From: an uncultured Pseudomonadota bacterium
GTDB taxonomy: Bacteria > Pseudomonadota > Gammaproteobacteria > Burkholderiales > Thiobacillaceae
Direction of reading: 5' to 3'
Assembly (NCBI GenBank): GCA_903835655.1
Contig: CAILNT010000002.1
Span: forward strand, 1-38,508
Length of the DNA stretch: 38,508 nucleotides
The position numbers were made by a program, and so were the translations under genes. Position 1 is the stretch's first letter. Every line of letters begins with the position of its first letter. Below are positions 26,228 to 33,917 of this stretch, one piece after another. Below the pieces are notes generated by a model. It made no database searches. It had not been told where the DNA came from and saw nothing but the letters and a program-made list of their open reading frames with translations.

Positions 26228-26595
26228 GCAACCTCCTCAAATCGCTTCACGATCCGTCGCTGCGCCTCCCAGTCCACTGGCAGCGGATTGCGTTGGAACC
26301 AGATCAGGCTCATCCGGCGCGGTTGCCGTCCGATCATCAACAATCCGATGATGTCGGGCGCGAGTAGGGTCAGACGCATGAGTTCGTTGGGAACCGATGG
26401 GTGCAGACCTTCCGCTCGCGCGATGTCTGAGCCACTTTTCATCACGCCTGTGTCCACGAGGTTCTGCCAGTAGAAACCACGTGCCAGGCCCTCCAACAAG
26501 GTCGCGTCGTGGACGTTTCGGTTATCGGCCGCAACGCGCTGCACACCTCGGCGGCGGAAAGCCAGCGGCACAAATGTCTCAAGGGAGTCGTCCAT
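26224..26595 (-). CDS. HTH protein of the recombinase operon, copy 1
   Basis: A 123-residue protein, paralogous to its downstream neighbour, with the HTH-like region SDIARAEGLHPSVPNELMRLTLLAPDIIGLL. The end WFQRNPLPVDWEAQRRIV resembles the other copy's PMPSNWCDQLRVL. Its start overlaps the recombinase stop by one base. A role in DNA binding with the recombinase, for example directionality or target choice, is inferred from the operon only. Confidence 0.7.
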   Translation of the reverse strand: MDDSLETFVPLAFRRRGVQRVAADNRNVHDATLLEGLARGFYWQNLVDTGVMKSGSDIARAEGLHPSVPNELMRLTLLAPDIIGLLMIGRQPRRMSLIWFQRNPLPVDWEAQRRIVKRFEEVA

Positions 26596-27974
26596 CAGCC
26601 TTCGACCTCCAGCAGTTCAGCGCCAATTCCCACCGGCGAAAACTCACCGATTAAAGAATCCCACCCCAGTTCTCGCCACTTCACTTTGATGCCTTGCACT
26701 TCGCCATCGTCGACAAGGTCGATGCGCTCGACCATCAGATTGGCAATCCTGTGGCGCTCGACCGGGAACAATTGATCCCACACATCGTTGAGCCTTCCCA
26801 TCGCCATCACGGTGGTGGCCTCGTCGATCTGGGCCCCATTGCGCTGGATGTACCTGACCACCGAGGCAATCGATTCCGGGCTGGTCAGGACGGTTCGGAT
26901 CTGAGCGACCACTGCAGCCTCAATCTCCAACGCAGGAAGCCGGTCGTAGCCTTTGCCTGGTGCGCCAAAGCGATTTTCAGATTTGGACACGTAGTAGTGG
27001 TACTTGCGCCCGTTTTTGCGCGAGTAGGTCGGGTACATCCGCTCGCCCGATGGCGCATACAACAAACCCCGCAGCAGCGCGTCTGAGCGAGAGCGGATTT
27101 TGGTTTCGACGCCCCGGCCGTGCGAGTCCTTGGACAGCACGGCGTGAACCTTGTCCCAAAGCACTCGGTCGATGATCGGCGGGTGTGCGCCCGGAAACCA
27201 ACTCCCTTTGAGAGACAACTCGCCAAGGTAGATGCGGTTGCGCAGCAACTTGTGCAGGTATTTTTTGTCAATCCGAGTGCCTGTGCGGGTTTGACCTTCC
27301 TGGGTTGTCCATGCCTTGGTCGTGATCCTGTCGGCAGTCAGATTGACGGCAATTTTGGTTGGTGAGCCGATGGTCAGCATGTCTTCGAAGATGCGGCGCA
27401 CCACTGCCGCCTCGGCATCGTTGATGACCAGCAGGCGGTTGTCGACGTCATAGCCTAGAGGCGGTACGCCGCCCATCCACATGCCCTTGCGTTTGGCCGC
27501 CGCAATTTTGTCGCGGATCCGTTCGCCTGTGACCTCCCTCTCAAATTGGGCAAAGGACAGCAGCACGTTCAGCATCAAACGCCCCATCGAAGTGGTGGTG
27601 TTGAACTGCTGGGTGACCGACACAAAGGACACACCCTGGCGCTCGAACACTTCGACCATCTTGGAGAAATCGGCAAGGCTGCGAGTCAGGCGGTCGATCT
27701 TGTAGACGACAACAATGTCGACCAGGCCGCGCTCAATGTCGGCCAGCAGGCGCTTCAATCCTGGGCGTTCAGTGTTGCCGCCGGAAAAGCCTGGATCGTC
27801 ATAGTCGTCAGCAACCGGAATCCACCCCTCAATGCGCTGGCTGGCGACGTAGGCGTGGCCAGCCTCCTTTTGCGCGTCAATTGAATTGAATTCCTGGTCG
27901 AGGCGCTCGTCTGACGATACCCGACAGTAGACGGCGCAGCGCTTGCGTGGCTTGGTGGTTGCGACTTCGCTCAT
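26595..27974 (-). CDS. Large serine recombinase
   Basis: A 459-residue site-specific recombinase. The catalytic domain (about 10-155) has CAVYCRVSSDE with nucleophile Ser20, YKIDRLTRS and the helix with RLMLNVLLSFAQFERE. The central recombinase domain (about 170-280) contains GGVPPLGYDVDNR and KYLHKLLRNRIYLGE. The region where relatives carry a zinc ribbon (RGLLYAPSGERMYP to about YHYYVS) has no cysteine; the only cysteines in the protein are Cys13 and Cys17. It overlaps its neighbours on both sides by a few bases. It probably integrates or excises element 2. Confidence 0.92.
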   Translation of the reverse strand: MSEVATTKPRKRCAVYCRVSSDERLDQEFNSIDAQKEAGHAYVASQRIEGWIPVADDYDDPGFSGGNTERPGLKRLLADIERGLVDIVVVYKIDRLTRSLADFSKMVEVFERQGVSFVSVTQQFNTTTSMGRLMLNVLLSFAQFEREVTGERIRDKIAAAKRKGMWMGGVPPLGYDVDNRLLVINDAEAAVVRRIFEDMLTIGSPTKIAVNLTADRITTKAWTTQEGQTRTGTRIDKKYLHKLLRNRIYLGELSLKGSWFPGAHPPIIDRVLWDKVHAVLSKDSHGRGVETKIRSRSDALLRGLLYAPSGERMYPTYSRKNGRKYHYYVSKSENRFGAPGKGYDRLPALEIEAAVVAQIRTVLTSPESIASVVRYIQRNGAQIDEATTVMAMGRLNDVWDQLFPVERHRIANLMVERIDLVDDGEVQGIKVKWRELGWDSLIGEFSPVGIGAELLEVEG

Positions 27975-28423
27975 TTCGCACCTCGCTTGCCACCCAGGCC
28001 AAAGAACATCGGGCCACTCCAGTGCGTGCCGGTGATCTGCCGTGCCACGGCCGTCAGGCTCTTAAAGCCACGCCCCTCGTAGTCGAACAGGCCGTCGGCA
28101 GTAACCGTGACTCGGTGTTCCCGCTCACCCCATTCACGCAGCAGGATCGTGCCGGGCGTAAATTCGAATTCCCGAGGCTTGGTCCGTAGCTTGATCTTGG
28201 AGTGCTTTGCGCCAATGGTCTCGAGTCGCTGCTTCGTTTCCGGCGCGAGTCCACCAAAGGCCTCTTCCTGCAGCTTGTACGCGATCCGGGACTCAATGTG
28301 GGTGCGGTTCGGGTGGTCCGGACGGCGGGGAAAGTACCGATCCCACAATGACCAGAGGTCTGCCATTGGCATGCAGGACAGATCGGTGATCTGCGCGGCG
28401 ACCGTTGCTTGTTTCTCGTTCAT
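27971..28423 (-). CDS. DUF2924 family protein
   Basis: A 150-residue protein of a family that regularly precedes serine recombinases in prophages and integrated elements. Recognisable parts are LWSLWDRYFPRRPDHPNR, ESRIAYKLQEEAFGGL and, at the C terminus, GTILLREWGEREHRVTV followed by GRGFKSLTAVARQITGTHWSG. Function unknown; it may assist the recombinase. The ATG at 28423 overlaps the upstream stop as TGATG; a GTG three bases further out is possible. Confidence 0.88.
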   Translation of the reverse strand: MNEKQATVAAQITDLSCMPMADLWSLWDRYFPRRPDHPNRTHIESRIAYKLQEEAFGGLAPETKQRLETIGAKHSKIKLRTKPREFEFTPGTILLREWGEREHRVTVTADGLFDYEGRGFKSLTAVARQITGTHWSGPMFFGLGGKRGAK

Positions 28424-28614
28424 CACAACTTCTCCATTTGATAGGGGGTTGTATGAACGCGCTGGTTGGGCATAAAGCCAAGGCCAACTTTTCTCTGTTT
28501 TGGCTCTTCTGCGACTACGGCGCGGACGACGGTGGCCGCAAGGATGGCGGTGATCTCGCCTGCGCGGGCGGTGGCAGACATCTCTGCCGGAGGGGGGAGT
28601 TCGAGGTTTGTCAT
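28423..28614 (-). CDS. Small first protein of the recombinase operon
   Basis: A 63-residue protein not recognised by name, starting MTNLELPPPAEM and ending NQRVHTTPYQMEKL. The stop overlaps the DUF2924 start, which supports translation. An upstream TTG at 28635 in the same frame is less likely. No clear promoter is seen on this strand between here and the divergent operon. Confidence 0.5.
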   Translation of the reverse strand: MTNLELPPPAEMSATARAGEITAILAATVVRAVVAEEPKQRKVGLGFMPNQRVHTTPYQMEKL

Positions 28615-28711
28615 GACGGATCCAGGGAATTGCAACCGTCAGGATATTGATCGTGAACCTCCGAACAGGATGGCAATGCAGGGAAAATCGAAATCATGCA
28701 ATGACAAAAAG

Positions 28712-28726
28712 GCAAGATGTTCTTGC
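28712..28726. promoter_or_regulatory. Operator GCAAGA-TGT-TCTTGC
   Basis: A perfect 6-bp inverted repeat with a 3-base centre, extended by A and T runs to about 13-bp near-perfect arms. A third half-site GCAAGA is at 28739-28744. It overlaps the -35 of the promoter that drives the XRE-ImmA gene, so it is the natural site for autorepression by that protein. Confidence 0.65.
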
Positions 28727-28751
28727 TTTTTTACTTTTGCAAGAATACAAT
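28723..28751 (+). promoter_or_regulatory. Promoter of the XRE-ImmA / PIN / unknown operon
   Basis: TTGCTT at 28723-28728, exactly 17 bases, TACAAT at 28746-28751. Transcription would start near 28758, directly ahead of the strong ribosome binding site AGGAGG at 28760-28765 for the ATG at 28774. Confidence 0.75.
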
Positions 28752-28773
28752 GCCGGTTTAGGAGGTCACAGTC

Positions 28774-29895
28774 ATGCTCGAAAAAATCTCGCAAAAGCTG
28801 ATCGGCTACCGCGTCAAAGCGGCGCGCGAGGCTAAGGACTGGACGCAGGATCAACTGACCCAGGGCCTAGGTCTCAACGACCGCCAGTCGGTCTCAGACA
28901 TTGAAAATGGCAAGCGCGCGCTCAAGCCGGAAGAGATGCTGGCGCTGTCCGACTTGCTCGACCGTGACATTGAGTACTTCATCGATCCATTCGCCGTCGC
29001 TGGTGAAGCGCAGTTTTCTTGGCGTACCGCGCCCGAGGTGCCAGAAGATAGTCTGGACGGGTTTGAGCTGAAGGCCGGCCAGTGGATCGGATTGCTTCGA
29101 TGGCTGCGCGAGCAGCGGGACAGTCGGACAAGTGTGCTCAAGCGCGCGTTGCGCTTATCCGCCCAGTCCTCGTATGAGGATGCCCAGGAGCGCGCGGAGA
29201 GTCTTGTCGCTGAGCTTGATCTGGGTGTCATCCCGGCCGAAAGCCTGATCGACAAGATTGAGCGCGAGCTGGATATTCCAGTGCTGTTTGTCGACACAGT
29301 CGATGCAGGTGATGGCCAGTCCATATCCGGCGCAACCTGCCACCTTGAGGAGATGGGCGTCATTTTGATCAATCGAAATGAGAGCGAAGCCCGTAGATTT
29401 TTTGATTTGGCTCACGAGCTATTCCATGCGTTGACTTGGGATGCGATGAAGCCTGAGCACCGGGAATCGAATTCCATTGAGGATCGCAGCAAGGGCAAAC
29501 GCATTGAGCAGTTGGCAAACAGCTTCGCCGCCACACTGCTTATGCCCACTGCATCGCTCGAAAAATTGATTGAACACGATCGCATCAACGATATCGCACA
29601 TCTCTGTGAAGTAGCGGCCCTGCTGCGAGTTGCTCCTGTCACGCTAGCATGGAGATTGTTTAACCTCAAGCTCATTGGTGACGACACGCGGCGCAGTCTT
29701 TCGCAAGAAAAGCAGCGGTCATCGGTGTCGGGGCCACCAAAGCGGTTCTCCTCGACGTTCGTGAAGATGCTTCACGAGGCCCTGGAAAACGGAAGGCTGT
29801 CGGCCCGTAAAGCGGCCAAGGCGATGGGTCTGGGATTAGGCGGGTTGACCGAGCTGTTTACCCAGTACGACCTCACTGCACCTTTCGAGCTGTGA
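28774..29895 (+). CDS. XRE-family HTH and ImmA/IrrE metalloprotease fusion
   Basis: A 373-residue protein. Residues about 8-65 are an XRE-type HTH (IGYRVKAAREAKDWTQDQLT, VSDIENGKRALKPEEMLAL). About 150-290 is an ImmA/IrrE metalloprotease domain with HELFH (214-218) and the downstream EQLANSFAATLLMP motif that supplies the third zinc ligand. The C-terminal 80 residues carry another helical region, GRLSARKAAKAMGLGLGGL. In related systems the protease cleaves a repressor in response to DNA damage or a partner signal; here sensor and repressor are one chain. It follows its own promoter and operator and is 12 bases from the PIN gene. It may repress the operon or act as an antitoxin. Confidence 0.9.
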   Translation: MLEKISQKLIGYRVKAAREAKDWTQDQLTQGLGLNDRQSVSDIENGKRALKPEEMLALSDLLDRDIEYFIDPFAVAGEAQFSWRTAPEVPEDSLDGFELKAGQWIGLLRWLREQRDSRTSVLKRALRLSAQSSYEDAQERAESLVAELDLGVIPAESLIDKIERELDIPVLFVDTVDAGDGQSISGATCHLEEMGVILINRNESEARRFFDLAHELFHALTWDAMKPEHRESNSIEDRSKGKRIEQLANSFAATLLMPTASLEKLIEHDRINDIAHLCEVAALLRVAPVTLAWRLFNLKLIGDDTRRSLSQEKQRSSVSGPPKRFSSTFVKMLHEALENGRLSARKAAKAMGLGLGGLTELFTQYDLTAPFEL

Positions 29896-29907
29896 GGTGA
29901 GCAGCCT

Positions 29908-30429
29908 ATGCCAAAAATCCGGGTATTCGCGGACACAAATGTCATTCTCGAATCGTTCCGCACGGGGTGCTGGACAGCCATAAGCAATCACCTCGCCATT
30001 GAGACAGTCGAGAAGTGCGTTGAGGAAACGCTGACCGGCAATCCTGGCGACCCACGCCACGTTGCGGTTCCGCCAGCTGCCCTGAATGCGGGTCTTGCTG
30101 CGCAACATCCGGTCACCCGCATGGAACTCGCCACTTTGGTTCTGAGCAACCCATCGTGCAGCACTCTCGACGATGGTGAGAAGCATCTTTTTGCTTGGCT
30201 GTTCGCCAAAAAATTGCTGCCGTCTCAGGTCATCGTTGTCACCACAGCGGACAAGGCTGCGCTGGTGGCGTCGCATGGGCTGGGTTGGCTGGACAGCATG
30301 ACATCGCTGGAAGATCTGGCACGTAAGGCTGGCGTTGGCCGGGGCAATCTAGATGCGCTTGCCACGCAATACCGGAACGACTGGCTGTCCAGCATCAAGA
30401 CCAAGATCAGGTTGGGAATCATCCCGTGA
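29908..30429 (+). CDS. PIN-domain protein, putative ribonuclease
   Basis: A 173-residue protein with a PIN-like fold signature: the first acidic residue is Asp9 in VFADTNVILESF, further acidic residues are in TVEKCVEETL and TLDDGEKHLFAWLF, and the last is in VIVVTTADKAAL. PIN proteins with this set of four acidic residues cut RNA, often as toxins. The C-terminal 50 residues go beyond the core domain. The preceding XRE-ImmA gene is 12 bases away, which fits an antitoxin-toxin or regulator-effector pair. No toxin family name can be assigned. Confidence 0.8.
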   Translation: MPKIRVFADTNVILESFRTGCWTAISNHLAIETVEKCVEETLTGNPGDPRHVAVPPAALNAGLAAQHPVTRMELATLVLSNPSCSTLDDGEKHLFAWLFAKKLLPSQVIVVTTADKAALVASHGLGWLDSMTSLEDLARKAGVGRGNLDALATQYRNDWLSSIKTKIRLGIIP

Positions 30430-30498
30430 CAGACATCTGACGCTGAGGGCATCCATCAAAGGGAGGACCGCCATTCAGTATTGTTCAAGGAGTATTGA

Positions 30499-32763
30499 GT
30501 GGCTAACAATTCGCAGAAAAATAGTAAGCATGTCGCGGAGCTGATCAATTCAGCGACGCTGACGTCAATTTCGTTGCTGGCACAAGTCGACAAGTTCGCA
30601 TTCCTGGGTGTTGTTGAAACATCCAAACCAGAACACGAGGCACGCGCTGATCTGCTTCAGTCCATGCCATCGATCAAACTCGAAGACATCGCCATCGCTG
30701 ATCAAGAGGCTGTGCGGCTCCTTCAATTAGTGCGCTTCCGTTCTGAGGAGATGCTGGAGCACGCCTTTGGGCAAATCGAATTCGAGAATCACCCTGAGAT
30801 CACCACGTTTGATCAGAAAGCGGATGCGATGACCCGCCTGATATGGCTGCGTGTCAAGGCCTCGCGTGTCTTCGATCAGATAGAAACCATCTACCTCACA
30901 CACCACTTTCACGGCCATAAAAAATTTCTCGGATTCACAGTGCGAGACGGGGACGGGCGGGATTTTGTATGGACACCGGAGGTCGCAGAAAAACTGCATG
31001 AGGGCGTCGGAGAGATCCTCGGTCTGGACGAGGAGTCCAAGAAAAGCTGCGAGGTTATCCATTTCGAGATGGATGATGGCGACGATGCCAATAAGCGGCG
31101 ATTGCACTACCTGGTCGTTTATCACCCAGGAAAGATGAAATTGCTGCGCCAGATGAAGGATCGGCGGCGCGACCTGCTTCTTTTCACGCCCGCGCTTGAA
31201 GCGACGCTGGTTTATGACCCGGCCGAAAACAAAGTGCACGTGCTGTCGGATAAGCAAAACACCGCCAAACGCCTCGCGGACCGGTTTGCGGCCATCGGTT
31301 TTGAGAAGCCTCTATCCAAACAGCCGGTAGATGCCGTCAGCTATGAACTGGCCATGTTCAAGCAGGTGGTGAATCTGAAGTCGGCCACTGCCACCGGTGC
31401 GGTAATTGTGGATGCCTGGGTTTCGTCGCTATCGGTGACGCTGGGTCATACACGCCACAGCATTACGCTGGCGCTCAGTGGTAACGACAATGTCTGGGGC
31501 GTTTCTGAACAGCAATTCGGCGAGCACAATCCGTTGTCAAGCTGTCGATCCGTGCTCGAAGTCAAGCTGTCCTTTGTGGTTCGTTTTGATAGTGAGGACG
31601 ACGATCGCGCCCTCGACATCACGGTTGGTCAGCGTGGCTCCTGCAATCTGCTTACGCTTCCCGACCCTCGGCTGCGCCGGTGCGGAGAAGATATTTTGAC
31701 CTCGCTGGGTGTCATGACACGTGTCCAACCTGCCAAGGTTGGCGCAGACTTTGCGTTGTTCAGTGCTGAGGTGAGTCTGCTTGATCTCATGGTCGATGAT
31801 GTCGACGGGCACTTGCTGAAAACACTCAACTTGCCGGTCACCGATCTTGTTCTCAAGGGGTTGCTCAGGAGAAAGACTCCTGGCGACTACATCACCGTTT
31901 CCATCGAGGATGATGATGGTCAGCCCGGCTTCCGACGCCTCAAGGTGAACTTCAATAGCACGAACACATGGGCGTTGGACGACCTCACGGGTGAGCGCTA
32001 CGATTTGAACGAGGGAGACCTGTGCCGCTACACGGTCGACAAATCCTACCTGCGAGAACGGTTGAATCAAATACTGAAGCAGCAACTTGTCGACATCCCA
32101 CTGATGGTGGATGAGCACGAGCCCTACGTGCTCGGAAATTACCGGATGGGTGATCAGCGCATTCCGGTTGTGCTGGTGTCTCGTCTCTGGGATCCGAAGC
32201 ACGCCGACAAGATGGATACCGCGCTGCGGCAGTCGAATCTTGGTTTGACCATTGTTCTGACGTCCACCTCAGGCTTGTCGCGCCGATTCCTTGGCCCCGG
32301 TATCGTGGTATCGCTGGAAACCTTGGCCCAGGATGTCAATGGGCAAGTTTCGATTGACCTATCGCGGGTCGATGGCGAGGTACGCCGCCGCCAGAGCGCA
32401 GCCGTCGTGACTGATGTCCCGCGTTTAATCAAAGACGACGCTCGCAGCGGCGTGCTCGTTGGCCCATGGCCAGACTCGTGGACACTGACCAAAAAGGAAT
32501 GGATCGACGTCGTTGAGGTCTTCGTCAATGGCTGGGAATCTGGTCGTCGCAAATGGACACGACTGCAGATTGAGGCGGCGTCTGGAGTCACGTTCCGAAC
32601 GATGGCCGAGCTCTTTCGTGGCGCACCCGAATGGCAAACCTACTTCCGTGGTGCCGACGGCAATGACAAGCCGCGTTTATGGGAGTTGAACATCGGCACG
32701 CCCGATCATTCGGATGCATCCGAAGGTACGGGCGCAACCGCCGCAGAACCCGAAATCTCGTGA
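30499..32763 (+). CDS. Large unknown protein of the XRE-ImmA/PIN operon
   Basis: A 754-residue protein I do not recognise. It starts at GTG with AAGGAG six bases upstream. No membrane segment, signal peptide, Walker motif or nuclease motif stands out. It looks like several globular domains: a helical N-terminal part (1-130), a part with mixed strands around LGFTVRDGDGRDFVW and LHYLVVYHPGKMKLL (about 145-235), a long beta-rich middle (about 290-560), and a segment near 580-620 with IPVVLVSRLW and LTIVLTSTS that could be Rossmann-like. The C terminus has WTRLQIEAASGVTFRTMAELF, possibly an HTH. It is in one transcript with the XRE-ImmA and PIN genes (69-base gap without terminator). GC content here is lower than in the backbone. 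Confidence 0.8.
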   Translation: MANNSQKNSKHVAELINSATLTSISLLAQVDKFAFLGVVETSKPEHEARADLLQSMPSIKLEDIAIADQEAVRLLQLVRFRSEEMLEHAFGQIEFENHPEITTFDQKADAMTRLIWLRVKASRVFDQIETIYLTHHFHGHKKFLGFTVRDGDGRDFVWTPEVAEKLHEGVGEILGLDEESKKSCEVIHFEMDDGDDANKRRLHYLVVYHPGKMKLLRQMKDRRRDLLLFTPALEATLVYDPAENKVHVLSDKQNTAKRLADRFAAIGFEKPLSKQPVDAVSYELAMFKQVVNLKSATATGAVIVDAWVSSLSVTLGHTRHSITLALSGNDNVWGVSEQQFGEHNPLSSCRSVLEVKLSFVVRFDSEDDDRALDITVGQRGSCNLLTLPDPRLRRCGEDILTSLGVMTRVQPAKVGADFALFSAEVSLLDLMVDDVDGHLLKTLNLPVTDLVLKGLLRRKTPGDYITVSIEDDDGQPGFRRLKVNFNSTNTWALDDLTGERYDLNEGDLCRYTVDKSYLRERLNQILKQQLVDIPLMVDEHEPYVLGNYRMGDQRIPVVLVSRLWDPKHADKMDTALRQSNLGLTIVLTSTSGLSRRFLGPGIVVSLETLAQDVNGQVSIDLSRVDGEVRRRQSAAVVTDVPRLIKDDARSGVLVGPWPDSWTLTKKEWIDVVEVFVNGWESGRRKWTRLQIEAASGVTFRTMAELFRGAPEWQTYFRGADGNDKPRLWELNIGTPDHSDASEGTGATAAEPEIS

Positions 32764-32806
32764 GAAAAACGGCTATGTAATTTCTGCGTGATTTCAGCGG
32801 GATTAC

Positions 32807-32820
32807 TGCGAAATATCGCA
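32807..32820. promoter_or_regulatory. Dyad before the phage recombination operon
   Basis: TGCGA-AATA-TCGCA is a perfect 5-bp inverted repeat in the 106-base gap between the cargo operon and the next genes. It may be an operator; no matched promoter hexamers were found. Confidence 0.3.
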
Positions 32821-32840
32821 AGCCCTGCTGCAAGAAAGTA

Positions 32841-32867
32841 GGAGCACTTCAACGAAAGGAGTGCTCC
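32841..32867 (+). promoter_or_regulatory. Hairpin covering the ribosome binding site of the HTH gene
   Basis: GGAGCACT pairs perfectly with AGTGCTCC over an 11-base loop. The loop and the start of the 3' arm contain the ribosome binding site AAAGGAG, and the ATG follows two bases after the stem. Folding would restrict ribosome access to the first gene of the operon. Confidence 0.55.
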
Positions 32868-32869
32868 AA

Positions 32870-33133
32870 ATGCAAAACCAGGTCCCACCTGTTCAACCAG
32901 GCCGGAAATTTCTCCGGTCCTTTCCTGACGGTGCCACGCGCATCGCCCTTGACGAGTACGAACTCGCAGCCCGCTGGGGCATGTCGGTCAAGACCCTGCG
33001 CCGTTGGCGGCAAGAGCAGCTTGGTCCGATCTTCTGCAAGTTCGGTGCCCGTGTCACTTACCTCATTGCTGAAGTGGAAGCCTATGAGCGGCGTGTCTCG
33101 CGTCACTCGACTTTCGCTCGTGCCTACGCGTAA
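32870..33133 (+). CDS. HTH DNA-binding protein
   Basis: An 87-residue protein with a MerR/AlpA-like HTH: LDEYELAARWGMSVKTLRRWRQEQLGPIFCKFGARVTYLIAEVEAYE. Likely a regulator or excisionase-type protein at the head of the phage-type operon. The ATG at 32870 follows AAAGGAG at 8 bases; a GTG at 32861 is also in frame. The preceding hairpin may control its translation. Confidence 0.75.
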   Translation: MQNQVPPVQPGRKFLRSFPDGATRIALDEYELAARWGMSVKTLRRWRQEQLGPIFCKFGARVTYLIAEVEAYERRVSRHSTFARAYA

Positions 33134-33144
33134 GGGAATCGATC

Positions 33145-33630
33145 ATGAGCGATCTGACGATTTTCCCCGCGCACCTCAATGAGTTGTCGGTTGGCCAGCT
33201 TGCAAGTCTGCCGCATCACCAACTTCACGAGGTCGATACCAACCTTGACCAGCTGATTGCCTGGGCCAAGAAGGCACGGACCAAGGTCGACGCCGCCCTT
33301 GAACAGCGCTATGGCGAACAGGCACGCAAAGAACTGCTTGCTGACGGCCGCGATGTTGGTTCGATCCATCTGACCGACGGGCCACTTCGAATCAAGTTCG
33401 AGCTGCCCAAACGCGTCAGTTGGGACCAGAAGCAGCTCAGCGCCATTGCTGAACGCATCGTCGCCGGCGGCGAACGCGTCCAGGACTACATGGATATCGA
33501 TTTTTCGGTTTCCGAGTCCCGCTTCAACAACTGGCCGCCTGCGCTCAAAGAGCAGTTCGCGTCTGCTCGCACCGTTAAGACCGGCAAGCCCAGCTTCCAG
33601 CTCGCCCTCGTACAGGAGAACCTCGAATGA
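33145..33630 (+). CDS. Unknown phage-type protein, 161 residues
   Basis: Not recognised by family name. It has a long helical centre (about 35-80, LDQLIAWAKKARTKVDAALEQRYGEQ), then PKRVSWDQKQLSAIAERI and a C terminus with FNNWPPALKEQFASARTVKTGKPSF. Such proteins are commonly found beside Sak4-type recombination genes in phages. It overlaps the next gene by ATGA. Confidence 0.7.
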   Translation: MSDLTIFPAHLNELSVGQLASLPHHQLHEVDTNLDQLIAWAKKARTKVDAALEQRYGEQARKELLADGRDVGSIHLTDGPLRIKFELPKRVSWDQKQLSAIAERIVAGGERVQDYMDIDFSVSESRFNNWPPALKEQFASARTVKTGKPSFQLALVQENLE

Positions 33631-33917
33631 AAACCCCAACCTTGCACCAATCGCTGCAGGTCAAGCTCGGCTCCTACGCCGGCGAGCACCTGGTCACCAC
33701 CCTGCGTTACCAGGATCAATACGGCAACAGCGTCGAAAAGCCGCTGCTCGATGCCACCTTGGACGAAGTGGCGTTCTCCATCCAGACCCTGAGCGCCGAG
33801 GGCAGTGCCATCCACCGCCGCCGCAGCGCGCTGGAAAGCCTCTACACCCTTGCTCGTGACCACGGCTGCCTTGGCCAGGACACGGTTGCAGAGATCGCGG
33901 TGGAGGTGACGAAATGA
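33627..33917 (+). CDS. Unknown phage-type protein, 96 residues
   Basis: A small soluble protein without a motif that I can name. The first half (SLQVKLGSYAGEHLVTTLRYQDQYG) looks strand-rich, the second half helical. Start and stop both overlap neighbours by four bases, so it is a true member of the operon. Confidence 0.65.
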   Translation: MKTPTLHQSLQVKLGSYAGEHLVTTLRYQDQYGNSVEKPLLDATLDEVAFSIQTLSAEGSAIHRRRSALESLYTLARDHGCLGQDTVAEIAVEVTK

